Assembly: GCF_029892095.1 (NCBI RefSeq)
Contig: NZ_JARZAE010000004.1
Location: 3,286,001-3,350,000 of the forward strand
Direction: 5' to 3'
DNA: 64,000 bases
Source of the DNA: Kitasatospora sp. MAP12-44
GTDB lineage: Bacteria > Actinomycetota > Actinomycetes > Streptomycetales > Streptomycetaceae
A program made the translations under genes and the position numbers. The notes below the pieces were generated by a model that was given only the letters and a program-made list of their open reading frames with translations, had not been told where the DNA came from and did no database searches. Position 1 is the first letter of the stretch. Each line of letters begins with the position of its first letter. Positions 37,711 to 45,877 of this stretch are shown here, one piece after another.

Positions 37711-37746
37711 GTCAGACCATGTGTCAGACCGCGCGTCAGACCACGC
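37711..37746 (+). repeat. Three 12-bp tandem repeats at the 3' end of add
   Basis: GTCAGACCATGT, GTCAGACCGCGC and GTCAGACCACGC follow each other without gaps. The last copy encodes the final residues and stop of adenosine deaminase. Just beyond the gene is a short hairpin CTGACG-TCT-CGTCAG (37701-37715) that shares the same word. Confidence 0.85.
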
Positions 37747-38884
37747 CACCGAACAGCCACTCGGCCTTGAGCTCCGCGTAGCCCGGCTTGATCACGTCGT
37801 TGATCATGGCAAGCCGCTCGTCGAACGGGAGGAAGGCGGACTTCATCGCGTTGGTCGAGAACCAGGACATGTCGTCCAGCGTGTAGCCGAAGGCCTCCAC
37901 CAGGTGGGCGAACTCCTGGCTCATGCTGGTCCCGCTCATCAGCCGGTTGTCGGTGTTCACGGTGATCCGGAACTTCAGGCGGCTGAGCAGCCCGATCGGG
38001 TGCTCGGCGTACGAAGTCGCGGCCGCGGTCTGCAGGTTGGAGGTCGGGCACATCTCCAGCGGGATCCGCTTGTCGCGCACGTACGCGGCCAGCCGGCCGA
38101 GCGTGACGGTGCCGTCGTCGTGCACGGTGATGTCGTCGATGATCCGCACGCCGTGGCCGAGCCGGTCGGCGCCGCAGCACTGCAGGGCCTCCCAGATCGA
38201 GGGCAGACCGAAGGCCTCGCCGGCGTGGATGGTGAAGTGGTTGTTCTCGCCCTTGAGGTAATCGAAGGCGCCCTGGTGGCGGGTCGGCGGGTGGCCGGCC
38301 TCGGCGCCGGCGATGTCGAAGCCCACCACGCCCTGGTCGCGGAAGCGGTTGGCCAGCTCGGCGATCTCCTGCGAGCGGGCGGCGTGCCGCATCGCGGTGA
38401 GCAGGGTGCCGACCCGGATCCGGTGGCCGTTCGCCTTGGCGGTGGCCTCGCCGAGGCGGAAGCCCTCGTTGACCGCCTCGACGACCTCGTCGAGGGTCAG
38501 CCCGGCCTCCAGGTGCTGCTCGGGGGCGTAGCGCACCTCGGCGTACACCACGCCGTCGGCGGCCAGGTCCTCGGCGCAGTCGGCGGCGACCCGGACCAGC
38601 GCCTCGCGGGTCTGCATGACGGCGCAGGTGTGGGCGAAGGTCTCCAGGTAGCGGACCAGCGAGCCGGAGTCGGCGGCCTCGCGGAACCAGATGCCCAGCT
38701 TGACCGGGTCGGTGGTGGGGAGCCCCTGGTAGCCGCAGGCGGCCGCCAGTTCGACGATGGTCTCGGGGCGGAGGCCGCCGTCCAGGTGGTCGTGCAGCAG
38801 CACCTTGGGCGCGCGCTTGATCTGGTCGGCGGTGGGGATGCGCGGGGCCGTGGTGCCCGCGGGAACAGAGATCTGCTTTTCCAT
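37736..38884 (-). CDS. add: Adenosine deaminase
   Basis: Hydrolyses (deoxy)adenosine to (deoxy)inosine, which purine nucleoside phosphorylase can then cleave. The 382-residue enzyme shows the zinc ligands His31/His33 in LLHDHLDGG, a third His in FTIHAGE together with the catalytic Glu, then [18 protein letters not shown] and [11 protein letters not shown] with the last zinc-site Asp pair. ATG 38884 starts 7 nt downstream of a TACACT box, with no Shine-Dalgarno, so a leaderless transcript is likely. CTACGCGCGTAG lies 4 nt upstream of that box. Confidence 0.95.
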   Translation of the reverse strand: MEKQISVPAGTTAPRIPTADQIKRAPKVLLHDHLDGGLRPETIVELAAACGYQGLPTTDPVKLGIWFREAADSGSLVRYLETFAHTCAVMQTREALVRVAADCAEDLAADGVVYAEVRYAPEQHLEAGLTLDEVVEAVNEGFRLGEATAKANGHRIRVGTLLTAMRHAARSQEIAELANRFRDQGVVGFDIAGAEAGHPPTRHQGAFDYLKGENNHFTIHAGEAFGLPSIWEALQCCGADRLGHGVRIIDDITVHDDGTVTLGRLAAYVRDKRIPLEMCPTSNLQTAAATSYAEHPIGLLSRLKFRITVNTDNRLMSGTSMSQEFAHLVEAFGYTLDDMSWFSTNAMKSAFLPFDERLAMINDVIKPGYAELKAEWLFGGVV

Positions 38885-38900
38885 TGCGGGAGTGTAGCGC

Positions 38901-38912
38901 CTACGCGCGTAG
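38901..38912. promoter_or_regulatory. Nucleoside-operator palindrome upstream of add
   Basis: Perfect CTACGCGCGTAG, on the minus-strand promoter immediately upstream of the TACACT box at 38896-38891. It would occlude the promoter spacer if bound. Confidence 0.75.
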
Positions 38913-38955
38913 AATCCTACCCGCCACGCGGACCTCCCGCGCTGCTCAGTCGGCT

Positions 38956-39906
38956 TCAGTCGTGGTCCAGCAGTCGGCCGCGGCGGGAGAGCACGAAATC
39001 CCGGAACGCCTCGACCGGCGGCGTCAGCGGCCGGCCCGCCGACCAGGCCAGGCCGATCGCCCGCCTGGTCCGCGGCGCGGTCACCTCCAGGTCCACCACC
39101 CCCGGGCGCGGCGCCAGCCCCGGTGGCAGCAGCGCCACGCCGAGGCCGACGGCGACCAGCCCGCGCAGCGTCTCCGCCTCCTCCCCCTCGAAGGCGATCC
39201 GCGGCGCGAACCCCGCCTGCGCGCAGAAGTCGTCGGTGATCGACCGCAGCCCGTAGCCCTGCTCGACCGCGACGAACGGCTCTTCGGCAACCTCCGCCAG
39301 CCGGATCCGGCGCCGCCCCGCCAAGCGGTGGTCGGAGGGCACCGCCAGGTAGAGCCGCTGCTCGTCCAGCGGACGGACGATCACGTCAGGGTCGTCCGGG
39401 ATCGGCGAGACCAGGCAGAGATCCAGCTCGCCGGCCCGCATCCGGCCGAGCATCGCGGCCACGTAGTCCTGCACGAGCTGGAAGCGCACCTGCGGATGGT
39501 CGGTGCGAAACCCGCGCAGCAGCGCGGGGACGGCGTCCGTCCCCAGGGTGTGGAGGAACCCGAAGGCCACCCGCCCGGACGCCGGATCCGCCTCGGCGCG
39601 CACCGCCTCCGCGCCGCGCTCGATCTCGGCCAGCGCCCGCTCCACCGAGCCCAGCAGCAGCCGCCCGGCCCGGGTGAGCCGGACCGTACGGCCCTGCCGG
39701 GCCAGCAGCGCGACGCCGAGTTCGTCCTCCAGGCGGGCCACCGCGCGGGACAGCGTGGGCTGCGGCATCCCGAGCAACTGGGCGGCCCGGGTGACGTGTT
39801 CGAGCCGGGCCACCGCCGCGAACTGGGCCAGCTTTGGGGCCAGCAGCACCGCGGCGGCGTCCGGGTCGAGTTCGGCGGGGCGGGGGGAGCGCTCTTCATA
39901 CGTCAC
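38956..39906 (-). CDS. LysR-family transcriptional regulator
   Basis: A 316-residue LysR protein. Residues about 20-80 form the winged helix ([39 protein letters not shown]), and the rest the two-lobed effector-binding domain ([54 protein letters not shown]). GTG 39906 is preferred because it leaves the inverted repeat at 39925-39945 in the intergenic region; ATG 39942 is an alternative. It is divergent from an MFS exporter gene, the classic arrangement in which the LysR protein controls the transporter. Confidence 0.88.
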   Translation of the reverse strand: MTYEERSPRPAELDPDAAAVLLAPKLAQFAAVARLEHVTRAAQLLGMPQPTLSRAVARLEDELGVALLARQGRTVRLTRAGRLLLGSVERALAEIERGAEAVRAEADPASGRVAFGFLHTLGTDAVPALLRGFRTDHPQVRFQLVQDYVAAMLGRMRAGELDLCLVSPIPDDPDVIVRPLDEQRLYLAVPSDHRLAGRRRIRLAEVAEEPFVAVEQGYGLRSITDDFCAQAGFAPRIAFEGEEAETLRGLVAVGLGVALLPPGLAPRPGVVDLEVTAPRTRRAIGLAWSAGRPLTPPVEAFRDFVLSRRGRLLDHD

Positions 39907-39924
39907 AGCATGAATTGTCGTCGA

Positions 39925-39945
39925 CTGATGTATTGGACGCATCAG
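39925..39945. promoter_or_regulatory. Putative LysR operator between regulator and MFS gene
   Basis: CTGATG (39925-39930) and CATCAG (39940-39945) flank nine bases. The spacing suits a LysR-type site and it lies 26 nt from the MFS start. Confidence 0.45.
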
Positions 39946-39970
39946 CGCGGCCGGGTCTAGCGTCGTCGCC

Positions 39971-41317
39971 ATGCCTCCCGCCCTACCCGGGGCAGCCGTC
40001 GCCGCCGCGCCGGGTGCCCGCACCGCGACCACTCCCGCCGACACCAACGCCGCCGCCGTCCCGACTGACACTGCTGACTCTGCTGCCCCGACCGGCGACC
40101 TGCGACTGCGGCCCGGGCAGCGCGACTTCAAGCGCTCCAACCTCGCGCTGTTCGCCGCCGGCATCGCCACCTTCGTTCTGCTCTACTCCACCCAGGGCCT
40201 GCTGCCGCTACTCTCGGCCGACCTCAACCTCACGCCCGGCCAAGCCAGTTGGACCGCCTCGGCGGCCACCCTCGGGCTCGCCCTGGCCCTGCTGCCGGCC
40301 AGCGCGCTCTCCGACCGGTACGGGCGCACCGCCGTGATGACCGGCTCGGTGGTCGCCGCCTCGGTGATCGCGCTGGCCCTGCCGTTCGCCCCCGGGCTCG
40401 GCGCCCTGGTCACCCTGCGCGTCCTGCAGGGCGCGGCGCTGGCCGGACTGCCCGCCACCGCCATGGCCTACCTCGCCGAAGAGGTCCACCCGAGCGCGCT
40501 CGCCTCGGCGATGGGCCTGTACGTGGCCGGCAACAGCATCGGCGGCATGGGCGGCCGACTGGTCTCCGGCTGGGTCGGCGCCGGCTTCGGCTGGCGCTGG
40601 GGGCTCGCCGCCTCCGCCCTGCTCGCGCTGCTCGCCGCTGCCGCGTTCCGCCTGCTGATCCCCGCCGCCCGGCACTTCAGGCGCACCCCCGTGGACGCCC
40701 GCGCGCTGTCCCGTACGGTCTCCGCCCACCTGCACAATCCGCTGCTGCTGCGGCTGTACGCGCTCGGCATGCTCTTCATGGCGGTCTTCGGCGCGGTCTA
40801 CAACACGGTCGGTTTCCGGCTGGTCGCCGCGCCGTTCCACCTCCCGCAGTCGATGGCCGCCTCGATCTTCGTGGTCTACCTGGTCGGCACCGCCTCCTCG
40901 GCCGGCGCCGGCCGCCTCGCCGCCCGCCTGGGCCGGCGCGGCGCCCTCTACGTCGCGATCGGACTGACGGCCGGCGGCCTGCTGCTCTCGCTGGCCGACT
41001 CGCTGCTAGGCGCGCTGCTCGGGCTCGTCCTGATCACCGCGGGCTTCTTCGTCGGCCACGCCACCGCCTCGTCCTCGGTCGGCCGCACCGCCACCCACGG
41101 CCGCGCCCAGGCCTCCGCGCTCTACCTGATCGCCTACTACCTCGGCAACAGCCTCGGCGGCACCCTCGGCGCCGACGCCTACCACTCGGTCGGCTGGCCC
41201 GGCTCGGCCACCGTCGGCCTGGCCGCGATGGCCCTGGCAGCAGCCGTCACCCTGTACGCGACCTGGCGCGCGACGCCGAGTCGCCGCAGCCCGGCCGCGG
41301 CTACCCTCCGGACATGA
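39971..41317 (+). CDS. MFS exporter
   Basis: A 448-residue major facilitator with twelve predicted membrane segments after a ~55-residue Ala/Pro-rich cytoplasmic N-terminus. The loop between segments 2 and 3 has the family motif as SALSDRYGRTAVM, and segment 5 shows MGLYVAGNSIGGMGGRL. The pattern matches the YnfM/arabinose-efflux-like group, whose members pump out small drugs or metabolites. Regulation by the divergent LysR protein is likely. Its stop overlaps the following Uma2 start as ATGA. Confidence 0.9.
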   Translation: MPPALPGAAVAAAPGARTATTPADTNAAAVPTDTADSAAPTGDLRLRPGQRDFKRSNLALFAAGIATFVLLYSTQGLLPLLSADLNLTPGQASWTASAATLGLALALLPASALSDRYGRTAVMTGSVVAASVIALALPFAPGLGALVTLRVLQGAALAGLPATAMAYLAEEVHPSALASAMGLYVAGNSIGGMGGRLVSGWVGAGFGWRWGLAASALLALLAAAAFRLLIPAARHFRRTPVDARALSRTVSAHLHNPLLLRLYALGMLFMAVFGAVYNTVGFRLVAAPFHLPQSMAASIFVVYLVGTASSAGAGRLAARLGRRGALYVAIGLTAGGLLLSLADSLLGALLGLVLITAGFFVGHATASSSVGRTATHGRAQASALYLIAYYLGNSLGGTLGADAYHSVGWPGSATVGLAAMALAAAVTLYATWRATPSRRSPAAATLRT

Positions 41318-41838
41318 CCACCGATCCGGCGACGTACGCCAGGTTCCGCGCAGCCGCCGAGCAGGTGGCGGCCTACGGAAAAGTCGAAATCGCCGACGGC
41401 CAGGTACTGCTGAGCCTGCCCCCGACGGCCGCCCACACCACAGTGGCGCACCACATCGCCGACCAGCTGCGCACCCGACTCCCCCACACCCATCCCCGGC
41501 ACACCGTCCGCCTTGGCAGCACCCTGGAGTGCCCGGGACTGGGACGGCTGTACCGACCGGACGTCACGGTGGCACCAGGCGAAGCGGAGGAACCGCGCTC
41601 GGTTCTCCTGGTCACCGAAGTGGTCCCCTGGTCCACCCCCTCCCGCGCCTACGACGCCAAGGTCCGCGACTACGCCACGATGGGCATCCCGCTCTACCTC
41701 CTGGTCGACCCACGGGACGGCACCGGAATCGTGCACTCCCAGCCCGGCTACGCCGCCCGCGAGAAGTTCGTCTTCGGCGACAAGATCGCCGTCGGCCCCT
41801 GGACGCTCGACACCGGCGAGCTGCTGACGTATGCCTGA
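41314..41838 (+). CDS. Uma2 family (PDDEXK-fold) protein, second copy
   Basis: A 174-residue Uma2/DUF820 protein. The core LYRPDVTVAPGEAEEPRSVL and LLVTEVVPWSTPSRAYDAKV provides the expected Asp and Glu, followed by YATMGIPLYLLVDP. The Glu-x-x motif is slightly altered (EVVPWST) relative to the copy at 30995. It overlaps the MFS gene by four bases, so it is cotranscribed, but no functional link is evident. Confidence 0.85.
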   Translation: MTTDPATYARFRAAAEQVAAYGKVEIADGQVLLSLPPTAAHTTVAHHIADQLRTRLPHTHPRHTVRLGSTLECPGLGRLYRPDVTVAPGEAEEPRSVLLVTEVVPWSTPSRAYDAKVRDYATMGIPLYLLVDPRDGTGIVHSQPGYAAREKFVFGDKIAVGPWTLDTGELLTYA

Positions 41839-41849
41839 GCACCCCACTC

Positions 41850-41877
41850 GGCAGACTTTCTGCCAGGTAGACTTACC
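41850..41877. promoter_or_regulatory. Paired inverted repeats before the AbrB/toxin genes
   Basis: GGCAG-ACTTT-CTGCC (41850-41864) is followed directly by GGTA-GACT-TACC (41866-41877), ending 2 nt before the antitoxin ATG. The two share the GACTT core, as expected for tandem antitoxin-binding sites in an autoregulated module. Confidence 0.6.
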
Positions 41878-41879
41878 GT

Positions 41880-42233
41880 ATGGCAGACCTGAAGCGCCGC
41901 CGCCGTCCGCACCTCGTGTCCACTCCGATGCGAAAGAAGGGCGTGGTCACCATCCCGCAGGAGATAAGAGAACTGCTCGATCTCCAGGAGGGGGACCACC
42001 TCGTGGTCGCCGTGGAGGACGGCCGGATCGTCATGACACCCGCCTCGGTCATCCCGGACGATCAGGCCTGGTTCTGGACCCCCGAGTGGCAGACCAAGGA
42101 ACAGGAAGTCGACGAAGCGCTCGCCAACGGCGAACGCGGCGACGTCTTCATGGACGGAGACGCCTTCCTCCAGTCGCTCGCCGACGATGCCGGTCTCGAC
42201 CTCGCGGAGGTCAAGCGCCGTGCCGACGTATGA
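41880..42233 (+). CDS. AbrB/SpoVT-type antitoxin
   Basis: A 117-residue protein. Residues about 12-55 are the swapped-hairpin AbrB DNA-binding domain (VSTPMRKKGVVTIPQEIREL, LDLQEGDHLVVAVEDGRIVM). The C-terminal half is acidic and helical (QTKEQEVDEALANGERGDVF), the part that would wrap a toxin. The stop overlaps the next start by 14 nt, so the two products are made together. Paired inverted repeats directly upstream support autoregulation. Confidence 0.87.
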   Translation: MADLKRRRRPHLVSTPMRKKGVVTIPQEIRELLDLQEGDHLVVAVEDGRIVMTPASVIPDDQAWFWTPEWQTKEQEVDEALANGERGDVFMDGDAFLQSLADDAGLDLAEVKRRADV

Positions 42234-42513
42234 GTCCTTGGCCCATTTTCTACGGGATTGGAAGAACCTCAGCGCTGCGCAGAAGGCCGCCTTCCTCGTC
42301 GCCATGGGACAGTTCGTCGCAGACCTCCGAGCCGGCAGCGGCTTCCGGCGCGGCCTCAGAGTCAAGAAGATGCAGGGTTACGACGGCATCTGGGAAATGA
42401 CCTGGGCTCCGGACGGGCGAGCCACCTTCGGCTACGGAGCACCCGTCAAGGGCGGTGACCCGCACGTCATCTGGCGCCGCATCGGCACACACGACATCTT
42501 CAAGCAGCCCTGA
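42220..42513 (+). CDS. RelE/ParE-superfamily toxin
   Basis: A 97-residue basic protein starting VPTYESLAHFLRDWKNLSAA. The second half has the compact beta-sheet typical of RelE-like toxins (FRRGLRVKKMQGYDGIWEMT, ATFGYG, VIWRRIGTHDIFKQP). GTG 42220 lies inside the antitoxin gene. The fold assignment rests on pattern and gene pairing; the exact toxin family and target are uncertain. Confidence 0.75.
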   Translation: MPTYESLAHFLRDWKNLSAAQKAAFLVAMGQFVADLRAGSGFRRGLRVKKMQGYDGIWEMTWAPDGRATFGYGAPVKGGDPHVIWRRIGTHDIFKQP

Positions 42514-42585
42514 GGTCGGCACGGCGTCCCCATGCATGTGCCTAGGCTCGGGGGGACAGGACCGTGCGCTGAGGGGGAAGTGTCC

Positions 42586-43215
42586 ATGGATACAGCTGGA
42601 TTGGTGGAGATCACCTCGGCGGACGAGCTGCGGGAGCTGCTCGGGCCACCGACTTCCCGGGATGCGGGCAAGGTGCGCACCCGGCTGCACGAGCACGACA
42701 AGGCGTGGCTGGCGGCCTCGCCGTTCTGCGTGCTGTCGACGGCGGCGGCGGACGGCAGTTGCGACAGCTCGCCGAAGGGCGACCCGGTCGGCTTCACCCT
42801 GGTCCTGGACGACACCACCATCGCCGTGCCGGAGCGCCCGGGGAACCGGCGCGCGGACGGGTTCCACAACATCCTGAGCAACCCGCAGGTCGGGCTGCTG
42901 TTCCTGATCCCCGGCCGCGGCGACACGCTGCGGATCAACGGCCGGGCCCGCCTGGTCCGCGACGCGCCGTTCTTCGACCGGATGACCGTCAAGGGCCACC
43001 GCCCGCAACTGGCCCTGCTGGTGGAGATCGAGGAGGTCTTCTACCACTGCTCGAAGTCGTTCCTGCGCTCCTCGCTCTGGAAGCCCGAGACCTGGGCCCC
43101 GCAGGACGCGCCCTCGCGCGCCCGGATCGCCAAGAGCCTGGAGCGGAGCGACGAGGAGCTGGCCGACCTGGAGGTCTACTACGGCCCGCAGTACGGCGAT
43201 CGCCTGTACGGCTGA
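42586..43215 (+). CDS. Pyridoxamine 5'-phosphate oxidase-fold flavoprotein
   Basis: A 209-residue protein of the PPOX-type split-barrel group (resembling the MSMEG_1061 family). WLAASPFCVLSTAAADGSCD and SSPKGDPVGFTLVLDDTTIA form the flavin-binding strands, RPGNRRADGFHNILSNPQVG is the conserved loop after it, and the C-terminus is ...EVYYGPQYGDRLYG. Members bind FMN or F420 and reduce varied substrates; none can be named here. GAGGGGGAAG lies before ATG 42586. Confidence 0.87.
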   Translation: MDTAGLVEITSADELRELLGPPTSRDAGKVRTRLHEHDKAWLAASPFCVLSTAAADGSCDSSPKGDPVGFTLVLDDTTIAVPERPGNRRADGFHNILSNPQVGLLFLIPGRGDTLRINGRARLVRDAPFFDRMTVKGHRPQLALLVEIEEVFYHCSKSFLRSSLWKPETWAPQDAPSRARIAKSLERSDEELADLEVYYGPQYGDRLYG

Positions 43216-43300
43216 CGGGCCGGCGGAACAGGAATGGCGACCCGCTGGATCGAGTGGGCCCCGCTTCTGTCATAAGAGAGGCAGGCGTCCGTGACGCTCG

Positions 43301-43639
43301 TCAGGCCGCCGGCGAGTGGAACCGCACCTCGGCATCGGCGCCCGGCGCCAGGTGGATGTCCAGCTCAGCCTCCAGGGCCGCCGCCAGGCGCTCCAGTAGC
43401 GGCAAGGTCGGCACGATGTCACCGCCCTCGATCTCCGCGATCTGATGCTGCGCCATGCCGGCCCGGTCCGCCACGTCGAGCCGCGACAGCTCCAGCTCGG
43501 TACGCCGGTCGTAGAGGGCCTGCCCGAAGGCCCGCGCATAGCGGATCTCCAGGCGCGCGGCAGCCACTTCGGGGGCCTCTGCGACCTGCTCGCCGAGCAG
43601 AGAATGCGTCCGCGAGGTCTTCCACTGGGAGTGGTTCAT
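43301..43639 (-). CDS. XRE-type antitoxin (HigA-like)
   Basis: A 112-residue protein with an acidic N-terminal helix (about 10-35) and a helix-turn-helix at about 40-95 (FGQALYDRRTELELSRLDVA, DRAGMAQHQIAEIEGGD, PTLPLLERLAAALEAEL). Its start overlaps the stop of the toxin remnant upstream as ATGA, the usual toxin-first order of higBA loci. The antitoxin frame is intact while the toxin looks damaged. Confidence 0.85.
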   Translation of the reverse strand: MNHSQWKTSRTHSLLGEQVAEAPEVAAARLEIRYARAFGQALYDRRTELELSRLDVADRAGMAQHQIAEIEGGDIVPTLPLLERLAAALEAELDIHLAPGADAEVRFHSPAA

Positions 43640-43914
43640 CGCAGCTCCTCTTCCGTGATCGCCCGGCTGAACTCGTCGTGCGCCGCATCGTGCTCGGCCT
43701 CGCAGATCTTCTGCGCCCAGGCCGCTCTGGTGACCTCAGCAGCCTCCCTCATCTTCGTCTTCACGAACACGGTCAGCAGCACGACCCGGCGCCCGGGCGC
43801 CAGCCAGCAGGTGATCCTGGTGGCCTCACCACTGAGCGAGAAGCGCAACTTACGAAGTGCCCCGCCGAGTACAGCGCCTACACGGGCGGGATCCAGGGCG
43901 GTCAGAAGTCTCTC
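43636..43914 (-). pseudogene. N-terminally truncated or frameshifted HigB/RelE-like toxin
   Basis: The conserved C-terminal two-thirds reads LRKLRFSLSGEATRITCWLA, PGRRVVLLTVFVKTKMREAA and ends in an acidic tail. The frame is closed by a stop at 43915-43917, upstream of which no family sequence continues; about 30-40 residues of the usual N-terminus are missing. No ATG or GTG opens the frame. TAGGAG followed six bases later by CTG (43905-43903) could support an unusual start, and one inserted C near 43908 would join an upstream ATG. The locus may be inactive or the sequence may hold an error. Confidence 0.55.
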
Positions 43915-43938
43915 CTACCCATCAACTGACCACTGCTG

Positions 43939-43967
43939 CCCGGAAGTCGGCCCGGCCGACTTCCGGG
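43939..43967. terminator. Hairpin between toxin remnant and deoA
   Basis: CCCGGAAGTCGG (43939-43950) pairs with CCGACTTCCGGG (43956-43967) around CCCGG. It lies 87 nt past deoA and upstream of the toxin remnant. Confidence 0.6.
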
Positions 43968-43996
43968 TAGCGCGGCTTTGTTGGAGCCGACAGCAG

Positions 43997-44037
43997 GGCG
44001 CCGCGCTCACCCACGGCGAGGGGGTGAGCGCGGCGCC
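43997..44037 (-). terminator. Terminator after deoA
   Basis: Sixteen bases at 43997-44012 pair perfectly with 44022-44037 around a 9-nt loop, beginning 16 nt past the deoA stop. Confidence 0.85.
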
Positions 44038-44053
44038 GGTTCCGGGAGGGCCC

Positions 44054-45331
44054 TTACGCGATGCGGTCCAGGACGATCGGTGCCGGGGTGAACTCGGTGC
44101 CGGCCGGGGCGACTTCGACGCCGCCCTCCAGGGCGGCGATCGCGTAGTCGTAGCGGTCGGGGGTGTCGGTGTGCAGGGTCAGCAGGGGCTGACCGGCCGT
44201 CACGGTGTCGCCCGGCTTGGCGTGCATCTCGACGCCCGCGCCGGCCTGCACCGGGTCCTCCTTGCGGGCCCGGCCGGCGCCCAGGCGCCAGGCGCAGACG
44301 CCGATGGCGTAGGCGTCCAGGGCGGTGAGCACGCCAGAGGCGGGGGCGGTGATGACGTGCTGCTCGCGGGCGACCGGCAGCGGGGCGTCCACGTCGCCGC
44401 CCTGGGCGCTGATCATGCGGCGCCAGTGGTCCATCGCCGAGCCGTCCTTGAGCGCCTCGGCCGGGTCCTTGCCGTGCACGCCGGCCGCGGCCAGCATCTC
44501 GCGGGCCAGCGCGATGGTCAGCTCGACCACGTCGGCCGGGCCGCCGCCGGCCAGCACCTCCACCGACTCGCGGACCTCCAGCGCGTTGCCCGCGGTGAGG
44601 CCGAGCGGGGTGGACATGTCGGTGAGCAGCGCGACGGTGTTGACGCCGGCGCCGCGGCCCAGGCCCACCATGGTGCGGGCCAGCTCGCGGGCGTCGTCGA
44701 GGTTCTTCATGAAGGCGCCGGAGCCGACCTTGACGTCCAGGACGAGCGCGCCGGTGCCCTCGGCGATCTTCTTGGACATGATCGAGCTGGCGATCAGCGG
44801 GATCGCCTCGACCGTGCCGGTGACGTCACGCAGCGCGTAGAGCTTCTTGTCGGCGGGGGCCAGGCCGTCGCCCGCCGCGCAGATGACCGCGCCGGCGGAG
44901 CGCAGCACATGCATCATCTCGTCGTTGCTGAGCAGCGCGCGCCAGCCGGGGATGGACTCCAGCTTGTCCAGGGTGCCGCCGGTGTGGCCGAGGCCCCGGC
45001 CGGAGAGCTGCGGGACGGCCGCGCCGCAGGCGGCGACCAGCGGGGCGAGCGGCAGCGTGATCTTGTCGCCGACGCCGCCGGTGGAGTGCTTGTCGGAGGT
45101 CGGGACGCCGAGCGCGGCGAAGTCCATCCGGACGCCGGAGCGGATCATCGCGTCGGTCCAGCGGCTGATCTCGCGCAGGTTCATCCCGTTCAGCAGGATG
45201 GCCATCGCCAGTGCGGACATCTGCTCGTCGGCGACCTCGCCGCGGGTGTAGGCGTCGATCACCCAGTCGATCTGAGCGTCGGTCAGCTCGTTGCGGTCGC
45301 GCTTGGCCCTGATGACGGAGATGGCGTCCAT
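44054..45331 (-). CDS. deoA: Thymidine phosphorylase
   Basis: Cleaves thymidine and deoxyuridine with phosphate to base and deoxyribose 1-phosphate. The 425-residue enzyme shows LNGMNLREI, the phosphate site KHSTGGVGDKITLPLAPLVA, and the family signature SGRGLGHTGGTLDKLESIPG at about 110-129, then a C-terminal barrel-sandwich domain with AKPGDTVTAGQPLLTLHTD. AGGAG lies nine bases before ATG 45331, so unlike pnp, deoC and add this mRNA has a leader. The leader region contains a 15-bp hairpin and two operator copies. Confidence 0.95.
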   Translation of the reverse strand: MDAISVIRAKRDRNELTDAQIDWVIDAYTRGEVADEQMSALAMAILLNGMNLREISRWTDAMIRSGVRMDFAALGVPTSDKHSTGGVGDKITLPLAPLVAACGAAVPQLSGRGLGHTGGTLDKLESIPGWRALLSNDEMMHVLRSAGAVICAAGDGLAPADKKLYALRDVTGTVEAIPLIASSIMSKKIAEGTGALVLDVKVGSGAFMKNLDDARELARTMVGLGRGAGVNTVALLTDMSTPLGLTAGNALEVRESVEVLAGGGPADVVELTIALAREMLAAAGVHGKDPAEALKDGSAMDHWRRMISAQGGDVDAPLPVAREQHVITAPASGVLTALDAYAIGVCAWRLGAGRARKEDPVQAGAGVEMHAKPGDTVTAGQPLLTLHTDTPDRYDYAIAALEGGVEVAPAGTEFTPAPIVLDRIA

Positions 45332-45361
45332 GCGGTGCTCCTGATGGGGACGGAAAGGAAA

Positions 45362-45400
45362 GACGCGGGGGCGGCCACTGCTCAGGGCCGCCCCCGCGTC
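45362..45400 (-). terminator. 15-bp hairpin in the deoA leader (terminator or attenuator)
   Basis: GACGCGGGGGCGGCC pairs with GGCCGCCCCCGCGTC around a 9-nt loop, and on the minus strand it is followed by the pyrimidine-rich TCTTTCCTTTCC. It could end the cdd operon, but it lies between the operator sites and the deoA ribosome site, so it would also be at the 5' end of a deoA-specific mRNA. Confidence 0.7.
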
Positions 45401-45403
45401 ACT

Positions 45404-45429
45404 CTACGCGCGTCGTTCTACGCGCGTCA
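45404..45429. promoter_or_regulatory. Two tandem nucleoside-operator variants upstream of deoA
   Basis: CTACGCGCGTCG (45404-45415) and CTACGCGCGTCA (45418-45429), 14 bp apart, each matching ten of twelve positions of CTACGCGCGTAG. A TAGAGT box (45406-45401 on minus) overlaps the first and could be the deoA -10 element. Confidence 0.7.
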
Positions 45430-45469
45430 CTACCAACGCGGCAAGAAAGCCGCAACGGCAGGCGAACAC

Positions 45470-45877
45470 CTACAGGCGCTCCGGACCGAAGGCGTCCGGC
45501 AGTACCTCCGTCATGGGCTTGACGCCCGACGGCAGGTCGACCAGCAGCCCCGGGCCGCCGTGCTCGTACAGCAGCTGGCGGCACCGGCCGCACGGCATCA
45601 GCAGCTCGCCGGCACCGTCGCAGCAGGTGAAGGCGACCAGCCGGCCGCCGCCACCGGCGTGCAGCGCGGAGACCAGGCCGCACTCGGCGCACAGCGCGAG
45701 CCCGTACGAGGCGTTCTCCACGTTGCAGCCGGTCACGATGCGACCGTCGTCCACCAGGGCGGCCGCCCCGACCGGGAACTTGCTGTACGGGGCGTACGCC
45801 CGGGACATCGCGTCCCGGGCCGCCGCGCGCAGCGCCTCCCAGTCGGGGGCGGCAGCCGTGCCGTGCTCTTGCGTCAC
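45470..45877 (-). CDS. cdd: Cytidine deaminase
   Basis: Deaminates (deoxy)cytidine to (deoxy)uridine. The 135-residue enzyme is of the short tetrameric type: AYAPYSKFPVGAAAL at about 27-41, CNVENASYGLALCAECGLVS with the zinc Cys and catalytic Glu, and LMPCGRCRQLLYEHG with the last two zinc cysteines. GTG 45877 overlaps the permease stop as GTGA, so it is the final gene of the bmpA-ABC transporter operon and processes nucleosides as they enter. Confidence 0.94.
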   Translation of the reverse strand: MTQEHGTAAAPDWEALRAAARDAMSRAYAPYSKFPVGAAALVDDGRIVTGCNVENASYGLALCAECGLVSALHAGGGGRLVAFTCCDGAGELLMPCGRCRQLLYEHGGPGLLVDLPSGVKPMTEVLPDAFGPERL

